Part shown: positions 10,301 through 24,348 of the stretch, one piece after another
Layout of the letters: every line of letters starts with the position of its first letter
How positions within the stretch are numbered: the stretch's first letter is position 1
NCBI GenBank assembly: GCA_033782935.1
Contig: JAWQEG010001220.1
Span: 2,356,001 to 2,420,000, forward strand
Origin: Petrolisthes cinctipes
Lineage: Eukaryota; Arthropoda; Malacostraca; Decapoda; Porcellanidae
Length of the DNA: 64,000 nt
Direction: 5' to 3'
Notes under the pieces: model-generated
Told to the model about the DNA's origin: nothing
Seen by the model: only the letters and a program-made list of their open reading frames with translations
Databases searched by the model: none
Translations under genes and position numbers: made by a program

Positions 10301-11241
10301 CACCCGAAAATTCAATATTTTGGGGTCCCAGAAGCAATCTGTACAGTGCTAGAATATTTTCAAAATAAAGGCTAAAAACATGCTAAAAATCGATCTTTTA
10401 GGTGCCAAAAAGTCGATATCTCAAATTCAGTCCCAAAACACACGAAAATTCGATATTTAGGGGTCCCAGAAGCGATCTGTACATGCCTACTCCGAGTTAG
10501 AGTATTTTCAAAATACATGCTCAAAACATACTGAAAATCGATCTTTTAGGTGCCCAAAAGTCGATATGTGCATGCATCTTCAGTACCCGTTTATATCTCA
10601 AATTCAGGCTCAAAACACCCGAAAATTCAATATTTTGGGGTCCCAGAAGCAATCTGTACATGCCTACACAGTGCTAGAATATTTTCAAAATATAGGCTAA
10701 AAACATGCTGAAAATCGACATTTTAGGTGCCAAAAAATCGATATCTCAAATTCAGTCCCAAAACACCCGAAAATTCGATATTTAGAGGTCCCAGAAGGTA
10801 TCTGTACATGCCTACTCCGTGTTAGAGTATTTTCAAAATACAGGCCAAAAACATACTGAAAATCGATCTTTTAGGTGCCCAAAAGTCGATATGTGCATGC
10901 ATCTTCTGTACCCGTTTATATCTCAAATTCTGGCCCTAAACACCCGAAAATTCGATATTTTGGGGTCCAAGAAGCGATCTGTACATGTCTACTCCGTGTT
11001 AGAGTATTATCAAAATTCAGGCCCAAAACATGCTGAAAATCGATATTTTTGGTGACCAAGTCAATATGTGCATGTATCTTTTGTACCCGTTTATATCTCA
11101 AATTCAGGCTCAAAACACCCGAAAATTCAATATTTTGGGGTCCCAGAAGCAATCTGTACATGCCTACTCAGTGCTAGAATATTTTCAAAATATAGGCTAA
11201 AAACATGATAAAAATCGATCTTTTAGGTGCCAAAAAGTCGA
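7368..11241 (+). repeat. HOR family I, unit 3 (3874 bp, 24 monomers)
   Basis: Blocks are 501 (7368), 491 (7869), 783 (8360), 815 (9143), 784 (9958) and 500 (10742) bp. Private variants recur 3874 bp apart: CACCGGAAAATTC near 7391 and 11265, and AAAATAGATC near 8330 and 12204. Single differences also occur, such as TTCCATATTTTGG near 8255, where other copies have TTCAATATTTTGG. The 784 bp block has marks of its own (TCCTTGTTAG, AAATAGATAT, AAATAAAGGC), which recur near 15.5 and 19.4 kb. Confidence 0.88.
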
Positions 11242-12701
11242 TATCTCAAATTCAGTCCCAAAACACCGGAAAATTCGATATTTAGGGGTCCCAGAAGCGA
11301 TCTGTACATGCCTACTCCGTGTTAGAGTATTTTCAAAATACATGCTCAAAACATACTGAAAATCGATCTTTTAGGTGCACAAAAGTCGATATATGCATGC
11401 ATCTTCAGTACCCGTTTATATCTCAAATTCAGGCTCAAAACACCCGAAAATTCAATATTTTGGGGTCCCAGAAGCAATCTGTACATGCCTACTCAGTGTT
11501 AGAGTATTTTCAAAATACAGGCCCAAAACATGCTGAAAATCGATATTTTAGATGCCCAAAGTCAATATGTGCATGTATCTTCTGTACCCGTTTATATCTC
11601 AAATTCAGGCTCAAAACACCCGAAAATTCAATATTTTGGGGTCCCAGAAGCAATCTGTACATGCCTACACAGTGCTAGAATATTTTCAAAATATAGGCTA
11701 AAAACATGCTAAAAATCGACATTTTAGGTGCCAAAAAATCGATATCTCAAATTCAGTCCCAAAACACCCGAAAATTCGATATTTAGAGGTCACAGAAGGT
11801 ATCTGTACATGCCTACTCAGTGTTAGAGTATTTTCAAAATACAGGCCAAAAACATACTGAAAATCGATCTTTTAGGTGCCCAAAAGTCGATATGTGCATG
11901 CATCTTCTGTACCCGTTTATATCTCAAATTCTGGCCCTAAACACCCGAAAATTCGATATTTTGGGGTCCCAGAAGCGATCTGTACATGCCTACTCCGTGT
12001 TAGAGTATTTTCAAAATTCAGGCCCAAAACATGCTGAAAATCGATATTTTTGGTGCCCAAAGTCAATATGTGCATGTATCTTCTGTACCCGTTTATATCT
12101 CAAATTCAGGCTCAAAACACCCGAAAATTCAATATTTTGGGGTCCCAGAAGCAATCTGTACAGTGCTAGAATATTTTCAAAATATAGGCTAAAAACATGC
12201 TAAAAATAGATCTTTTAGGTGCCAAAAAGTCGATATCTCAAATTCAGTCCCAAAACACCCGAAAATTCGATATTTAGGGGTCCCAGAAGCGATCTGTACA
12301 TGCCTACTCCGTGTTAGAGTATTTTCAAAATCATGCTCAAAACATACTGAAAATCGATCTTTTAGGTGCACAAAAGTCGATATGTGCATGCATCTTCAGT
12401 ACCCGAAAATTCGATATTTTGGGGTCCCAGAAGCGATCTGTACATGCCTACTCCGTGTTAGAGTATTTTCAAAATTCAGGCCCAAAACATGCTGAAAATC
12501 GATATTTTAGATGCCCAAAGTCAATATGTGCATGTATCTTCTGTACCCGTTTATATCTCAAATTCAGGCTCAAAACACCCGAAAATTCAATATTTTGGGG
12601 TCCCAGAAGCAATCTGTACATGCCTACTCAGTGCTAGAATATTTTCAAAATATAGGCTAAAAACATGATAAAAATCGATCTTTTAGGTGCCAAAAAGTCG
12701 A
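11242..12701 (+). repeat. HOR family I, unit 4 (1460 bp, truncated)
   Basis: Blocks are 501 (11242), 491 (11743) and 468 (12234) bp. The first two and the start of the third match unit 3. The sequence then joins the end of the unit: the B at 12554-12701 carries ATGATAAAAATCG, which is the mark of the 500 bp block that closes each full unit. This is a clean loss of 2414 bp relative to 3874. The breakpoint lies between the TTTTAGATGCCC mark near 12505 and TACTCAGTGCTAG near 12625. Confidence 0.86.
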
Positions 12702-15700
12702 TATCTCAAATTCAGTCCCAAAACACCGGAAAATTCGATATTTAGGGGTCCCAGAAGCGATCTGTACATGCCTACTCCGTGTTAGAGTATTTTCAAAATA
12801 CATGCTCAAAACATACTGAAAATCGATCTTTTAGGTGCACAAAAGTCGATATATGCATGCATCTTCAGTACCCGTTTATATCTCAAATTCAGGCTCAAAA
12901 CACCCGAAAATTCAATATTTTGGGGTCCCAGAAGCAATCTGTACATGCCTACTCAGTGTTAGAGTATTTTCAAAATACAGGCCCAAAACATGCTGAAAAT
13001 CGATATTTTAGATGCCCAAAGTCAATATGTGCATGTATCTTCTGTACCCGTTTATATCTCAAATTCAGGCTCAAAACACCCGAAAATTCAATATTTTGGG
13101 GTCCCAGAAGCAATCTGTACATGCCTACACAGTGCTAGAATATTTTCAAAATATAGGCTAAAAACATGCTAAAAATCGACATTTTAGGTGCCAAAAAATC
13201 GATATCTCAAATTCAGTCCCAAAACACCCGAAAATTCGATATTTAGAGGTCACAGAAGGTATCTGTACATGCCTACTCAGTGTTAGAGTATTTTCAAAAT
13301 ACAGGCCAAAAACATACTGAAAATCGATCTTTTAGGTGCCCAAAAGTCGATATGTGCATGCATCTTCTGTACCCGTTTATATCTCAAATTCTGGCCCTAA
13401 ACACCCGAAAATTCGATATTTTGGGGTCCCAGAAGCGATCTGTACATGCCTACTCCGTGTTAGAGTATTTTCAAAATTCAGGCCCAAAACATGCTGAAAA
13501 TCGATATTTTTGGTGCCCAAAGTCAATATGTGCATGTATCTTCTGTACCCGTTTATATCTCAAATTCAGGCTCAAAACACCCGAAAATTCAATATTTTGG
13601 GGTCCCAGAAGCAATCTGTACAGTGCTAGAATATTTTCAAAATATAGGCTAAAAACATGCTAAAAATAGATCTTTTAGGTGCCAAAAAGTCGATATCTCA
13701 AATTCAGTCCCAAAACACCCGAAAATTCGATATTTAGGGGTCCCAGAAGCGATCTGTACATGCCTACTCCGTGTTAGAGTATTTTCAAAATCATGCTCAA
13801 AACATACTGAAAATCGATCTTTTAGGTGCACAAAAGTCGATATGTGCATGCATCTTCAGTACCCGAAAATTCGATATTTTGGGGTCCCAGAAGCGATCTG
13901 TACATGCCTACTCCGTGTTAGAGTATTTTCAAAATTCAGGCCCAAAACATGCTGAAAATCGATATTTTAGATGCCCAAAGTCAATATGTGCATGTATCTT
14001 CTGTACCCGTTTATATCTCAAATTCAGGCTCAAAACACCCGAAAATTCAATATTTTGGGGTCCCAGAAGCAATCTGTACAGTGCTAGAATATTTTCAAAA
14101 TATAGGCTAAAAACATGCTAAAAATCGATCTTTTAGGTGCCAAAAAGTCGATATCTCAAATTCAGTCCCAAAACACACGAAAATTCGATATTTAGGGGTC
14201 CCAGAAGCGATCTGTACATGTCTACTCCGAGTTAGAGTATTTTCAAAATACATGCTCAAAACATACTGAAAATCGATCTTTTAGGTGCCCAAAAGTCGAT
14301 ATGTGCATGCATCTTCAGTACCCGTTTATATCTCAAATTCAGGCTCAAAACACCCGAAAATTCAATATTTTGGGGTCCCAGAAGCAATCTGTACATGCCT
14401 ACACAGTGCTAGAATATTTTCAAAATATAGGCTAAAAACATGCTGAAAATCGACATTTTAGGTGCCAAAAAATCGATATCTCAAATTCAGTCCCAAAACA
14501 CCCGAAAATTCGATATTTAGAGGTCCCAGAAGGTATCTGTACATGCCTACTCCGTGTTAGAGTATTTTCAAAATACAGGCCAAAAACATACTGAAAATCG
14601 ATCTTTTAGGTGCCCAAAAGTCGATATGTGCATGCATCTTCTGTACCCGTTTATATCTCAAATTCTGGCCCTAAACACCCGAAAATTCGATATTTTGGGG
14701 TCCAAGAAGCGATCTGTACATGTCTACTCCGTGTTAGAGTATTTTCAAAATTCAGGCCCAAAACATGCTGAAAATCGATATTTTTGGTGCCCAAGTCAAT
14801 ATGTGCATGTATCTTTTGTACCCGTTTATATCTCAAATTCAGGCTCAAAACACCCGAAAATTCAATATTTTGGGGTCCCAGAAGCCATCTGTACATGCCT
14901 ACTCAGTGCTAGAATATTTTCAAAATATAGGCTAAAAACATGATAAAAATCGATCTTTTAGGTGCCAAAAAGTCGATATCTCAAATTCAGTCCCAAAACA
15001 CCCGAAAATTCGATATTTAGGGGTCCCAGAAGCGATCTGTACATGCCTACTCCGTGTTAGAGTATTTTCAAAATACATGCTCATAACATACTGAAAATCG
15101 ATCTTTTAGGTGCACAAAAGTCGATATATGCATGCATCTTCAGTACCCGTTTATATCTCAAATTCAGGCTCAAAACACCCGAAAATTCAATATTTTGGGG
15201 TCCCAGAAGCAATCTGTACAGTGCTAGAATATTTTCAAAATATAGGCTAAAAACATGCTAAAAATCGACATTTTAGGTGCCAAAAAGTCGATATCTCAAA
15301 TTCAGTCCCAAAACACCCGAAAATTCGATATTTAGGGGTCCCAGAAGCGATCTGTACATGCCTACTCCGTGTTAGAGTATTTTCAAAATACATGCTCAAA
15401 ACATACTGAAAATCGATCTTTTAGGTGCACAAAAGTCGATATGTGCATGCATCTTCAGTACCCGAAAATTCGATATTTTGGGGTCCCAGAAGCGATCTGT
15501 ACATGCCTACTCCTTGTTAGAGTATTTTCAAAATTCAGGCCCAAAACATGCTGAAAATAGATATTTTTGGTGCCAAAAGTCAATATGTGCATGTATCTTC
15601 TGTACCCGTTTATATCTCAAATTCAGGCTCAAAACACCCGAAAATTCAATATTTTGGGGTCCCAGAAGCAATCTGTACAGTGCTAGAATATTTTCAAAAT

Positions 15701-16575
15701 AAAGGCTAAAAACATGCTAAAAATCGATCTTTTAGGTGCCAAAAAGTCGATATCTCAAATTCAGTCCCAAAACACACGAAAATTCGATATTTAGGGGTCC
15801 CAGAAGCGATCTGTACATGCCTACTCCGAGTTAGAGTATTTTCAAAATACATGCTCAAAACATACTGAAAATCGATCTTTTAGGTGCCCAAAAGTCGATA
15901 TGTGCATGCATCTTCAGTACCCGTTTATATCTCAAATTCAGGCTCAAAACACCCGAAAATTCAATATTTTGGGGTCCCAGAAGCAATCTGTACATGCCTA
16001 CACAGTGCTAGAATATTTTCAAAATATAGGCTAAAAACATGCTGAAAATCGACATTTTAGGTGCCAAAAAATCGATATCTCAAATTCAGTCCCAAAACAC
16101 CCGAAAATTCGATATTTAGAGGTCCCAGAAGGTATCTGTACATGCCTACTCCGTGTTAGAGTATTTTCAAAATACAGGCCAAAAACATACTGAAAATCGA
16201 TCTTTTAGGTGCCCAAAAGTCGATATGTGCATGCATCTTCTGTACCCGTTTATATCTCAAATTCTGGCCCTAAACACCCGAAAATTCGATATTTTGGGGT
16301 CCAAGAAGCGATCTGTACATGTCTACTCCGTGTTAGAGTATTATCAAAATTCAGGCCCAAAACATGCTGAAAATCGATATTTTTGGTGACCAAGTCAATA
16401 TGTGCATGTATCTTTTGTACCCGTTTATATCTCAAATTCAGGCTCAAAACACCCGAAAATTCAATATTTTGGGGTCCCAGAAGCAATCTGTACATGCCTA
16501 CTCAGTGCTAGAATATTTTCAAAATATAGGCTAAAAACATGATAAAAATCGATCTTTTAGGTGCCAAAAAGTCGA
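12702..16575 (+). repeat. HOR family I, unit 5 (3874 bp)
   Basis: This unit repeats unit 3 block for block. Marks at the expected offset include CACCGGAAAATTC near 12725, AAAATAGATC near 13664, AGCCATCTGTAC near 14883, GCTCATAACATAC near 15080 and AAATAAAGGC near 15700. Unit 3 has the last three at positions 5334 bp earlier, which equals 3874 plus the 1460 bp truncated unit. Confidence 0.88.
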
Positions 16576-19500
16576 TATCTCAAATTCAGTCCCAAAACAC
16601 CGGAAAATTCGATATTTAGGGGTCCCAGAAGCGATCTGTACATGCCTACTCCGTGTTAGAGTATTTTCAAAATACATGCTCAAAACATACTGAAAATCGA
16701 TCTTTTAGGTGCACAAAAGTCGATATATGCATGCATCTTCAGTACCCGTTTATATCTCAAATTCAGGCTCAAAACACCCGAAAATTCAATATTTTGGGGT
16801 CCCAGAAGCAATCTGTACATGCCTACTCAGTGTTAGAGTATTTTCAAAATACAGGCCCAAAACATGCTGAAAATCGATATTTTAGATGCCCAAAGTCAAT
16901 ATGTGCATGTATCTTCTGTACCCGTTTATATCTCAAATTCAGGCTCAAAACACCCGAAAATTCAATATTTTGGGGTCCCAGAAGCAATCTGTACATGCCT
17001 ACACAGTGCTAGAATATTTTCAAAATATAGGCTAAAAACATGCTAAAAATCGACATTTTAGGTGCCAAAAAATCGATATCTCAAATTCAGTCCCAAAACA
17101 CCCGAAAATTCGATATTTAGAGGTCACAGAAGGTATCTGTACATGCCTACTCAGTGTTAGAGTATTTTCAAAATACAGGCCAAAAACATACTGAAAATCG
17201 ATCTTTTAGGTGCCCAAAAGTCGATATGTGCATGCATCTTCTGTACCCGTTTATATCTCAAATTCTGGCCCTAAACACCCGAAAATTCGATATTTTGGGG
17301 TCCCAGAAGCGATCTGTACATGCCTACTCCGTGTTAGAGTATTTTCAAAATTCAGGCCCAAAACATGCTGAAAATCGATATTTTTGGTGCCCAAAGTCAA
17401 TATGTGCATGTATCTTCTGTACCCGTTTATATCTCAAATTCAGGCTCAAAACACCCGAAAATTCAATATTTTGGGGTCCCAGAAGCAATCTGTACAGTGC
17501 TAGAATATTTTCAAAATATAGGCTAAAAACATGCTAAAAATAGATCTTTTAGGTGCCAAAAAGTCGATATCTCAAATTCAGTCCCAAAACACCCGAAAAT
17601 TCGATATTTAGGGGTCCCAGAAGCGATCTGTACATGCCTACTCCGTGTTAGAGTATTTTCAAAATCATGCTCAAAACATACTGAAAATCGATCTTTTAGG
17701 TGCACAAAAGTCGATATGTGCATGCATCTTCAGTACCCGAAAATTCGATATTTTGGGGTCCCAGAAGCGATCTGTACATGCCTACTCCGTGTTAGAGTAT
17801 TTTCAAAATTCAGGCCCAAAACATGCTGAAAATCGATATTTTAGATGCCCAAAGTCAATATGTGCATGTATCTTCTGTACCCGTTTATATCTCAAATTCA
17901 GGCTCAAAACACCCGAAAATTCAATATTTTGGGGTCCCAGAAGCAATCTGTACAGTGCTAGAATATTTTCAAAATATAGGCTAAAAACATGCTAAAAATC
18001 GATCTTTTAGGTGCCAAAAAGTCGATATCTCAAATTCAGTCCCAAAACACACGAAAATTCGATATTTAGGGGTCCCAGAAGCGATCTGTACATGTCTACT
18101 CCGAGTTAGAGTATTTTCAAAATACATGCTCAAAACATACTGAAAATCGATCTTTTAGGTGCCCAAAAGTCGATATGTGCATGCATCTTCAGTACCCGTT
18201 TATATCTCAAATTCAGGCTCAAAACACCCGAAAATTCAATATTTTGGGGTCCCAGAAGCAATCTGTACATGCCTACACAGTGCTAGAATATTTTCAAAAT
18301 ATAGGCTAAAAACATGCTGAAAATCGACATTTTAGGTGCCAAAAAATCGATATCTCAAATTCAGTCCCAAAACACCCGAAAATTCGATATTTAGAGGTCC
18401 CTGAAGGTATCTGTACATGCCTACTCCGTGTTAGAGTATTTTCAAAATACAGGCCAAAAACATACTGAAAATCGATCTTTTAGGTGCCCAAAAGTCGATA
18501 TGTGCATGCATCTTCTGTACCCGTTTATATCTCAAATTCTGGCCCTAAACACCCGAAAATTCGATATTTTGGGGTCCAAGAAGCGATCTGTACATGTCTA
18601 CTCCGTGTTAGAGTATTTTCAAAATTCAGGCCCAAAACATGCTGAAAATCGATATTTTTGGTGCCCAAGTCAATATGTGCATGTATCTTTTGTACCCGTT
18701 TATATCTCAAATTCAGGCTCAAAACACCCGAAAATTCAATATTTTGGGGTCCCAGAAGCCATCTGTACATGCCTACTCAGTGCTAGAATATTTTCAAAAT
18801 ATAGGCTAAAAACATGATAAAAATCGATCTTTTAGGTGCCAAAAAGTCGATATCTCAAATTCAGTCCCAAAACACCCGAAAATTCGATATTTAGGGGTCC
18901 CAGAAGCGATCTGTACATGCCTACTCCGTGTTAGAGTATTTTCAAAATACATGCTCAAAACATACTGAAAATCGATCTTTTAGGTGCACAAAAGTCGATA
19001 TATGCATGCATCTTCAATACCCGTTTATATCTCAAATTCAGGCTCAAAACACCCGAAAATTCAATATTTTGGGGTCCCAGAAGCAATCTGTACAGTGCTA
19101 GAATATTTTCAAAATATAGGCTAAAAACATGCTAAAAATCGACATTTTAGGTGCCAAAAAGTTGATATCTCAAATTCAGTCCCAAAACACCCGAAAATTC
19201 GATATTTAGGGGTCCCAGAAGCGATCTGTACATGCCTACTCCGTGTTAGAGTATTTTCAAAATACATGCTCAAAACATACTGAAAATCGATCTTTTAGGT
19301 GCACAAAAGTCGATATGTGCATGCATCTTCAGTACCCGAAAATTCGATATTTTGGGGTCCCAGAAGCGATCTGTACATGCCTACTCCTTGTTAGAGTATT
19401 TTCAAAATTCAGGCCCAAAACATGCTGAAAATAGATATTTTTGGTGCCAAAAGTCAATATGTGCATGTATCTTCTGTACCCGTTTATATCTCAAATTCAG

Positions 19501-20449
19501 GCTCAAAACACCCGAAAATTCAATATTTTGGGGTCCCAGAAGCAATCTGTACAGTGCTAGAATATTTTCAAAATAAAGGCTAAAAACATGCTAAAAATCG
19601 ATCTTTTAGGTGCCAAAAAGTCGATATCTCAAATTCAGTCCCAAAACACACGAAAATTCGATATTTAGGGGTCCCAGAAGCGATCTGTACATGCCTACTC
19701 CGAGTTAGAGTATTTTCAAAATACATGCTCAAAACATACTGAAAATCGATCTTTTAGGTGCCCAAAAGTCGATATGTGCATGCATCTTCAGTACCCGTTT
19801 ATATCTCAAATTCAGGCTCAAAACACCCGAAAATTCAATATTTTGGGGTCCCAGAAGCAATCTGTACATGCCTACACAGTGCTAGAATATTTTCAAAATA
19901 TAGGCTAAAAACATGCTGAAAATCGACATTTTAGGTGCCAAAAAATCGATATCTCAAATTCAGTCCCAAAACACCCGAAAATTCGATATTTAGAGGTCCC
20001 AGAAGGTATCTGTACATGCCTACTCCGTGTTAGAGTATTTTCAAAATACAGGCCAAAAACATACTGAAAATCGATCTTTTAGGTGCCCAAAAGTCGATAT
20101 GTGCATGCATCTTCTGTACCCGTTTATATCTGAAATTCTGGCCCTAAACACCCGAAAATTCGATATTTTGGGGTCCCAGAAGCGATCTGTACATGCCTAC
20201 TCCGTGTTAGAGTATTTTCAAAATTCAGGCCCAAAACATGCTGAAAATCGATATTTTTGGTGCCCAAGTCAATATGTGCATGTATCTTCTGTACCCGTTT
20301 ATATCTCAAATTCAGGCTCAAAACACCCGAAAATTCAATATTTTGGGGTCCCAGAAGCAATCTGTACATGCCTACACAGTGCTAGAATATTTTCAAAATA
20401 TAGGCTAAAAACATGCTAAAAATCGATCTTTTAGGTGCCAAAAAGTCGA
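16576..20449 (+). repeat. HOR family I, unit 6 (3874 bp, last intact copy)
   Basis: Copies of the unit 5 marks are present, with a few private changes: CCCTGAAGG near 18400, CTTCAATACCC near 19013 and AAGTTGATATC near 19160, while the GCTCATAAC variant of units 3 and 5 is absent. From about 20.12 kb the match to the 3874 bp unit weakens. The closing A has CCCAGAAGCG and TACTCCGTG where other copies have CCAAGAAGCG and TCTACTCCGTG, so the regular family I array ends here. Confidence 0.85.
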
Positions 20450-23400
20450 TATCTCAAATTCAGTCCCAAAACACCCGAAAATTCGATATTTAGAGGTCCC
20501 AGAAGGTATCTGTACATGCCTACTCCGTGTTAGAGTATTTTCAAAACACAGGCCAAAAACATACTGAAAATCGATCTTTTAGGTGCCCAAAAGTCGATAT
20601 GTGCATGCATCTTCTGTACCCGTTTATATCTCAAATTCTGGCCATAAACACCCGAAAATTCGATATTTTGGGGTCCCAGAAGCGATCTGTACATGCCTAC
20701 TCCGTGTTAGAGTATTTTCAAAATTCATGCCCAAAACATGCTGAAAATCGATATTTTTGGTGCCCAAAGTCAATATGTGCATGTATCTTCTGTACCCGTT
20801 TATATCTCAAATTCAGGCTCAAAACACCCGAAAATTCAATATTTTGGGGTCCCAGAAGCAATCTGTACAGTGCTAGAATATTTTCAAAATATAGGCTAAA
20901 AACATGCTAAAAATCGATCTTTTAGGTGCCAAAAAGTCGATATCTCAAATTCAGTCCCAAAACACACGAAAATTCGATATTTAGGGGTCCCAGAAGCGAT
21001 CTGTACATGTCTACTCCGAGTTAGAGTATTTTCAAAATACATGCTCAAAACATACTGAAAATCGATCTTTTAGGTGCCCAAAAGTCGATATGTGCATGCA
21101 TCTTCAGTACCCGTTTATATCTCAAATTCAGGGTCAAAACACCCTAAAATTCAATATTTTGGGGTCCCAGAAGCAATCTGTACATGCCTACACAGTGCTA
21201 GAATATTTTCAAAATATAGGCTAAAAACATGCTGAAAATCGACATTTTAGGTGCCAAAAAATCGATATCTCAAATTCAGTCCCAAAACACCCGAAAATTC
21301 GATATTTAGAGGTCCCAGAAGGTATCTGTACATGCCTACTCCGTGTTAGAGTATTTTCAAAATACAGGCCAATAACATACTGAAAATCGATCTTTTAGGT
21401 GCCCAAAAGTCGATATGTGCATGCATCTTCTGTACCCGTTTATATCTCAAATTCTGGCCCTAAACACCCGAAAATTCGATATTTAGGGGTCCCAGAAGCG
21501 ATCTGTACATGCCTACTCCGTGTTAGAGTATTTTCAAAATTCAGGCCCAAAACATGCTGAAAATCGATATTTTTGGTGCCCAAGTCAATATGTGCATGTA
21601 TCTTCTGTACCCGTTTATATCTCAAATTCAGGCTCAAAACACCCGAAAATTCAATATTTTGGGGTCCCAGAAGCAATCTGTACATGCCTACTCAGTGCTA
21701 GAATATTTTCAAAATATAGGCTAAAAACATGCTAAAAATCGATCTTTTAGGTGCCAAAAAGTCGATATCTCAAATTCAGTCCCAAAACACCCGAAAATTC
21801 GATATTTAGGGGTCCCAGAAGCGATCTGTACATGCCTACTCCGTGTTAGAGTATTTTCAAAATACATGCTCAAAACATACTGAAAATCGATCTTTTAGGT
21901 GCACAAAAGTCGATATATGCATGCATCTTCAGTACCCGTTTATATCTCAAATTCAGGCTCAAAACACCTGAAAATTCAATATTTTGGGGTCCCAGAAGCG
22001 ATCTGTACATGCCTACTTAGTGTTAGAGTATTTTCAAAATTCAGGCCCAAAACATGCTGAAAATCGATATTTTTGGTGCCCAAAGTCAATATGTGCATGT
22101 ATCTTCTGTACCCGTTTATATCTCAAATTCAGGCTCAAAACACCCGAAAATTCAATATTTTGGGGTCCCAGAAGCAATCTGTAAATGCCTACTCAGTGCT
22201 AGAATATTTTCAAAATATAGGCTAAAAACATGCTAAAAATCGATCTTTTAGGTGCCAAAAAGTCGATATCTCAAATTCAGTCCCAAAACACCCGAAAATT
22301 CGATATTTAGGGGTCCCAGAAGCGATCTGTACATGCCTACTCCGTGTTAGAGTATTTTCAAAATACATGCTCAAAACATACTGAAAATCGATCTTTTAGG
22401 TGCACAAAAGTCGATATGTGCATGCATCTTCAGTACCCGTTTATATCTCAAATTCAGGCTCAAAACACCCGAAAATTCAATATTTTGGGGTCCCAGAAGC
22501 AATCTGTACATGCCTACTCAGTGTTAGAGTATTTTCAAAATACAGGCCCAAAACATGCTGAAAATCGATATTTTAGATGCCCAAAGTCAATATGTGCATG
22601 TATCTTCTGTACCCGTTTATATCTCAAATTCAGGCTCAAAACACCCGAAAATTCAATATTTTGGGGTCCCAGAAGCAATCTGTACATGCCTACACAGTGC
22701 TAGAATATTTTCAAAATATAGGCTAAAAACATGCTAAAAATCGACATTTTAGGTGCCAAAAAATCGATATCTCAAATTCAGTCCCAAAACACCCGAAAAT
22801 TCGATATTTAGAGGTCCCAGAAGGTATCTGTACATGCCTACTCAGTGTTAGAGTATTTTCAAAATACAGGCCAAAAACATACTGAAAATCGATCTTTTAG
22901 GTGCCCAAAAGTCGATATGTGCATGCATCTTCTGTACCCGTTTATATCTCAAATTCTGGCCCTAAACACCCGAAAATTCGATATTTTGGGGTCCCAGAAG
23001 CGATCTGTACATGCCTACTCCGTGTTAGAGTATTTTCAAAATTCAGGCCCAAAACATGCTGAAAATCGATATTTTTGGTGCCCAAAGTCAATATGTGCAT
23101 GTATCTTCTGTACCCGTTTATATCTCAAATTCAGGCTCAAAACACCCGAAAATTCAATATTTTGGGGTCCCAGAAGCAATCTGTACAGTGCTAGAATATT
23201 TTCAAAATATAGGCTAAAAACATGCTAAAAATCGATCTTTTAGGTGCCAAAAAGTCGATATCTCAAATTCAGTCCCAAAACACCCGAAAATTCGATATTT
23301 AGGGGTCCCAGAAGCGATCTGTACATGCCTACTCCGTGTTAGAGTATTTTCAAAATCATGCTCAAAACATACTGAAAATCGATCTTTTAGGTGCACAAAA

Positions 23401-24348
23401 GTCGATATGTGCATGCATCTTCAGTACCCGAAAATTCGATATTTTGGGGTCCCAGAAGCGATCTGTACATGCCTACTCCGTGTTAGAGTATTTTCAAAAT
23501 TCAGGCCCAAAACATGCTGAAAATCGATATTTTTGGTGCCCAAAGTCAATATGTGCATGTATCTTCTGTACCCGTTTATATCTCAAATTCAGGCTCAAAA
23601 CACCCGAAAATTCAATATTTTGGGGTCCCAGAAGCAATCTGTACAGTGCTAGAATATTTTCAAAATATAGGCTAAAAACATGCTAAAAATCGATCTTTTA
23701 GGTGCCAAAAAGTCGATATCTCAAATTCAGTCCCAAAACACCCAAAAATTCGATATTTAGGGGTCCCAGAAGCGATCTGTACATGCCTACTCAGTGTTAG
23801 AGTATTTTCAAAATACATGCTCAAAACATACTGAAAATCGATCTTTTAGGTGCACAAAAGTCGATATGTGCATGCATCTTCAGTACCCGTTTATATCTCA
23901 AATTCAGGCTCAAAACACCCGAAAATTCAATATTTTGGGGTCCCATTAGCAACCTGTACAGTGCTAGAATATTTTAAAAATATAGGCTAATAAAAACATG
24001 CTAAAAATCGATCTTTTAGGTGCCAAAAAGTCGATATCTCAAATTCAGTCCCAAAACACCCGAAAATTCGATATTTTGGGGTACCAGAAGCGATCTGTAC
24101 ATGCCTACTCCGTATTAGAGTATTTTCAAAATTCAGGCCCAAAACATGCTGAAAATCGATATTTTTGGTGCCCAAAGTCAATATGTGCATGTATCTTCTG
24201 TACCCGTTTATATCTCAAATTCAGGCTCAAAACACCCGAAAATTCAATATTTTGGGGTCCCAGAAGCAATCTGTACAGTGCTAGAATATTTTCAAAATAT
24301 AGGCTAAAAACATGCTAAAAATCGACATTTTAGGTGCCAAAAAATCGA
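20450..24348 (+). repeat. Mixed trimer zone after family I
   Basis: C monomers lead blocks at 20450 (816), 21266 (500), 21766 (501), 22267 (501), 22768 (491) and 23259, followed by C 23717, a 141 bp B variant at 23894 and a hybrid at 24035. The B variant reads CCCATTAGCAACCTG and has an extra TAA in GGCTAATAAAAAC. The stretch around 22.0-23.2 kb is copied at about 25.95-27.15 kb, 3936 bp away, with the shared private variants CTACTTAGTG and CTGTAAATGCC. Confidence 0.82.
24035..24210 (+). repeat. C/A hybrid monomer (176 bp)
   Basis: The monomer begins as C (CAGTCCCAAAACACCCG) but continues as A1 (TTCGATATTTTGGGG, AAAATTCAGGCCC, CCCAAAGTCAATATG). The switch lies in the shared AAAATTCGATATTT stretch. 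It follows the aberrant 141 bp B and so marks another recombination point between non-equivalent monomers. Confidence 0.78.
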
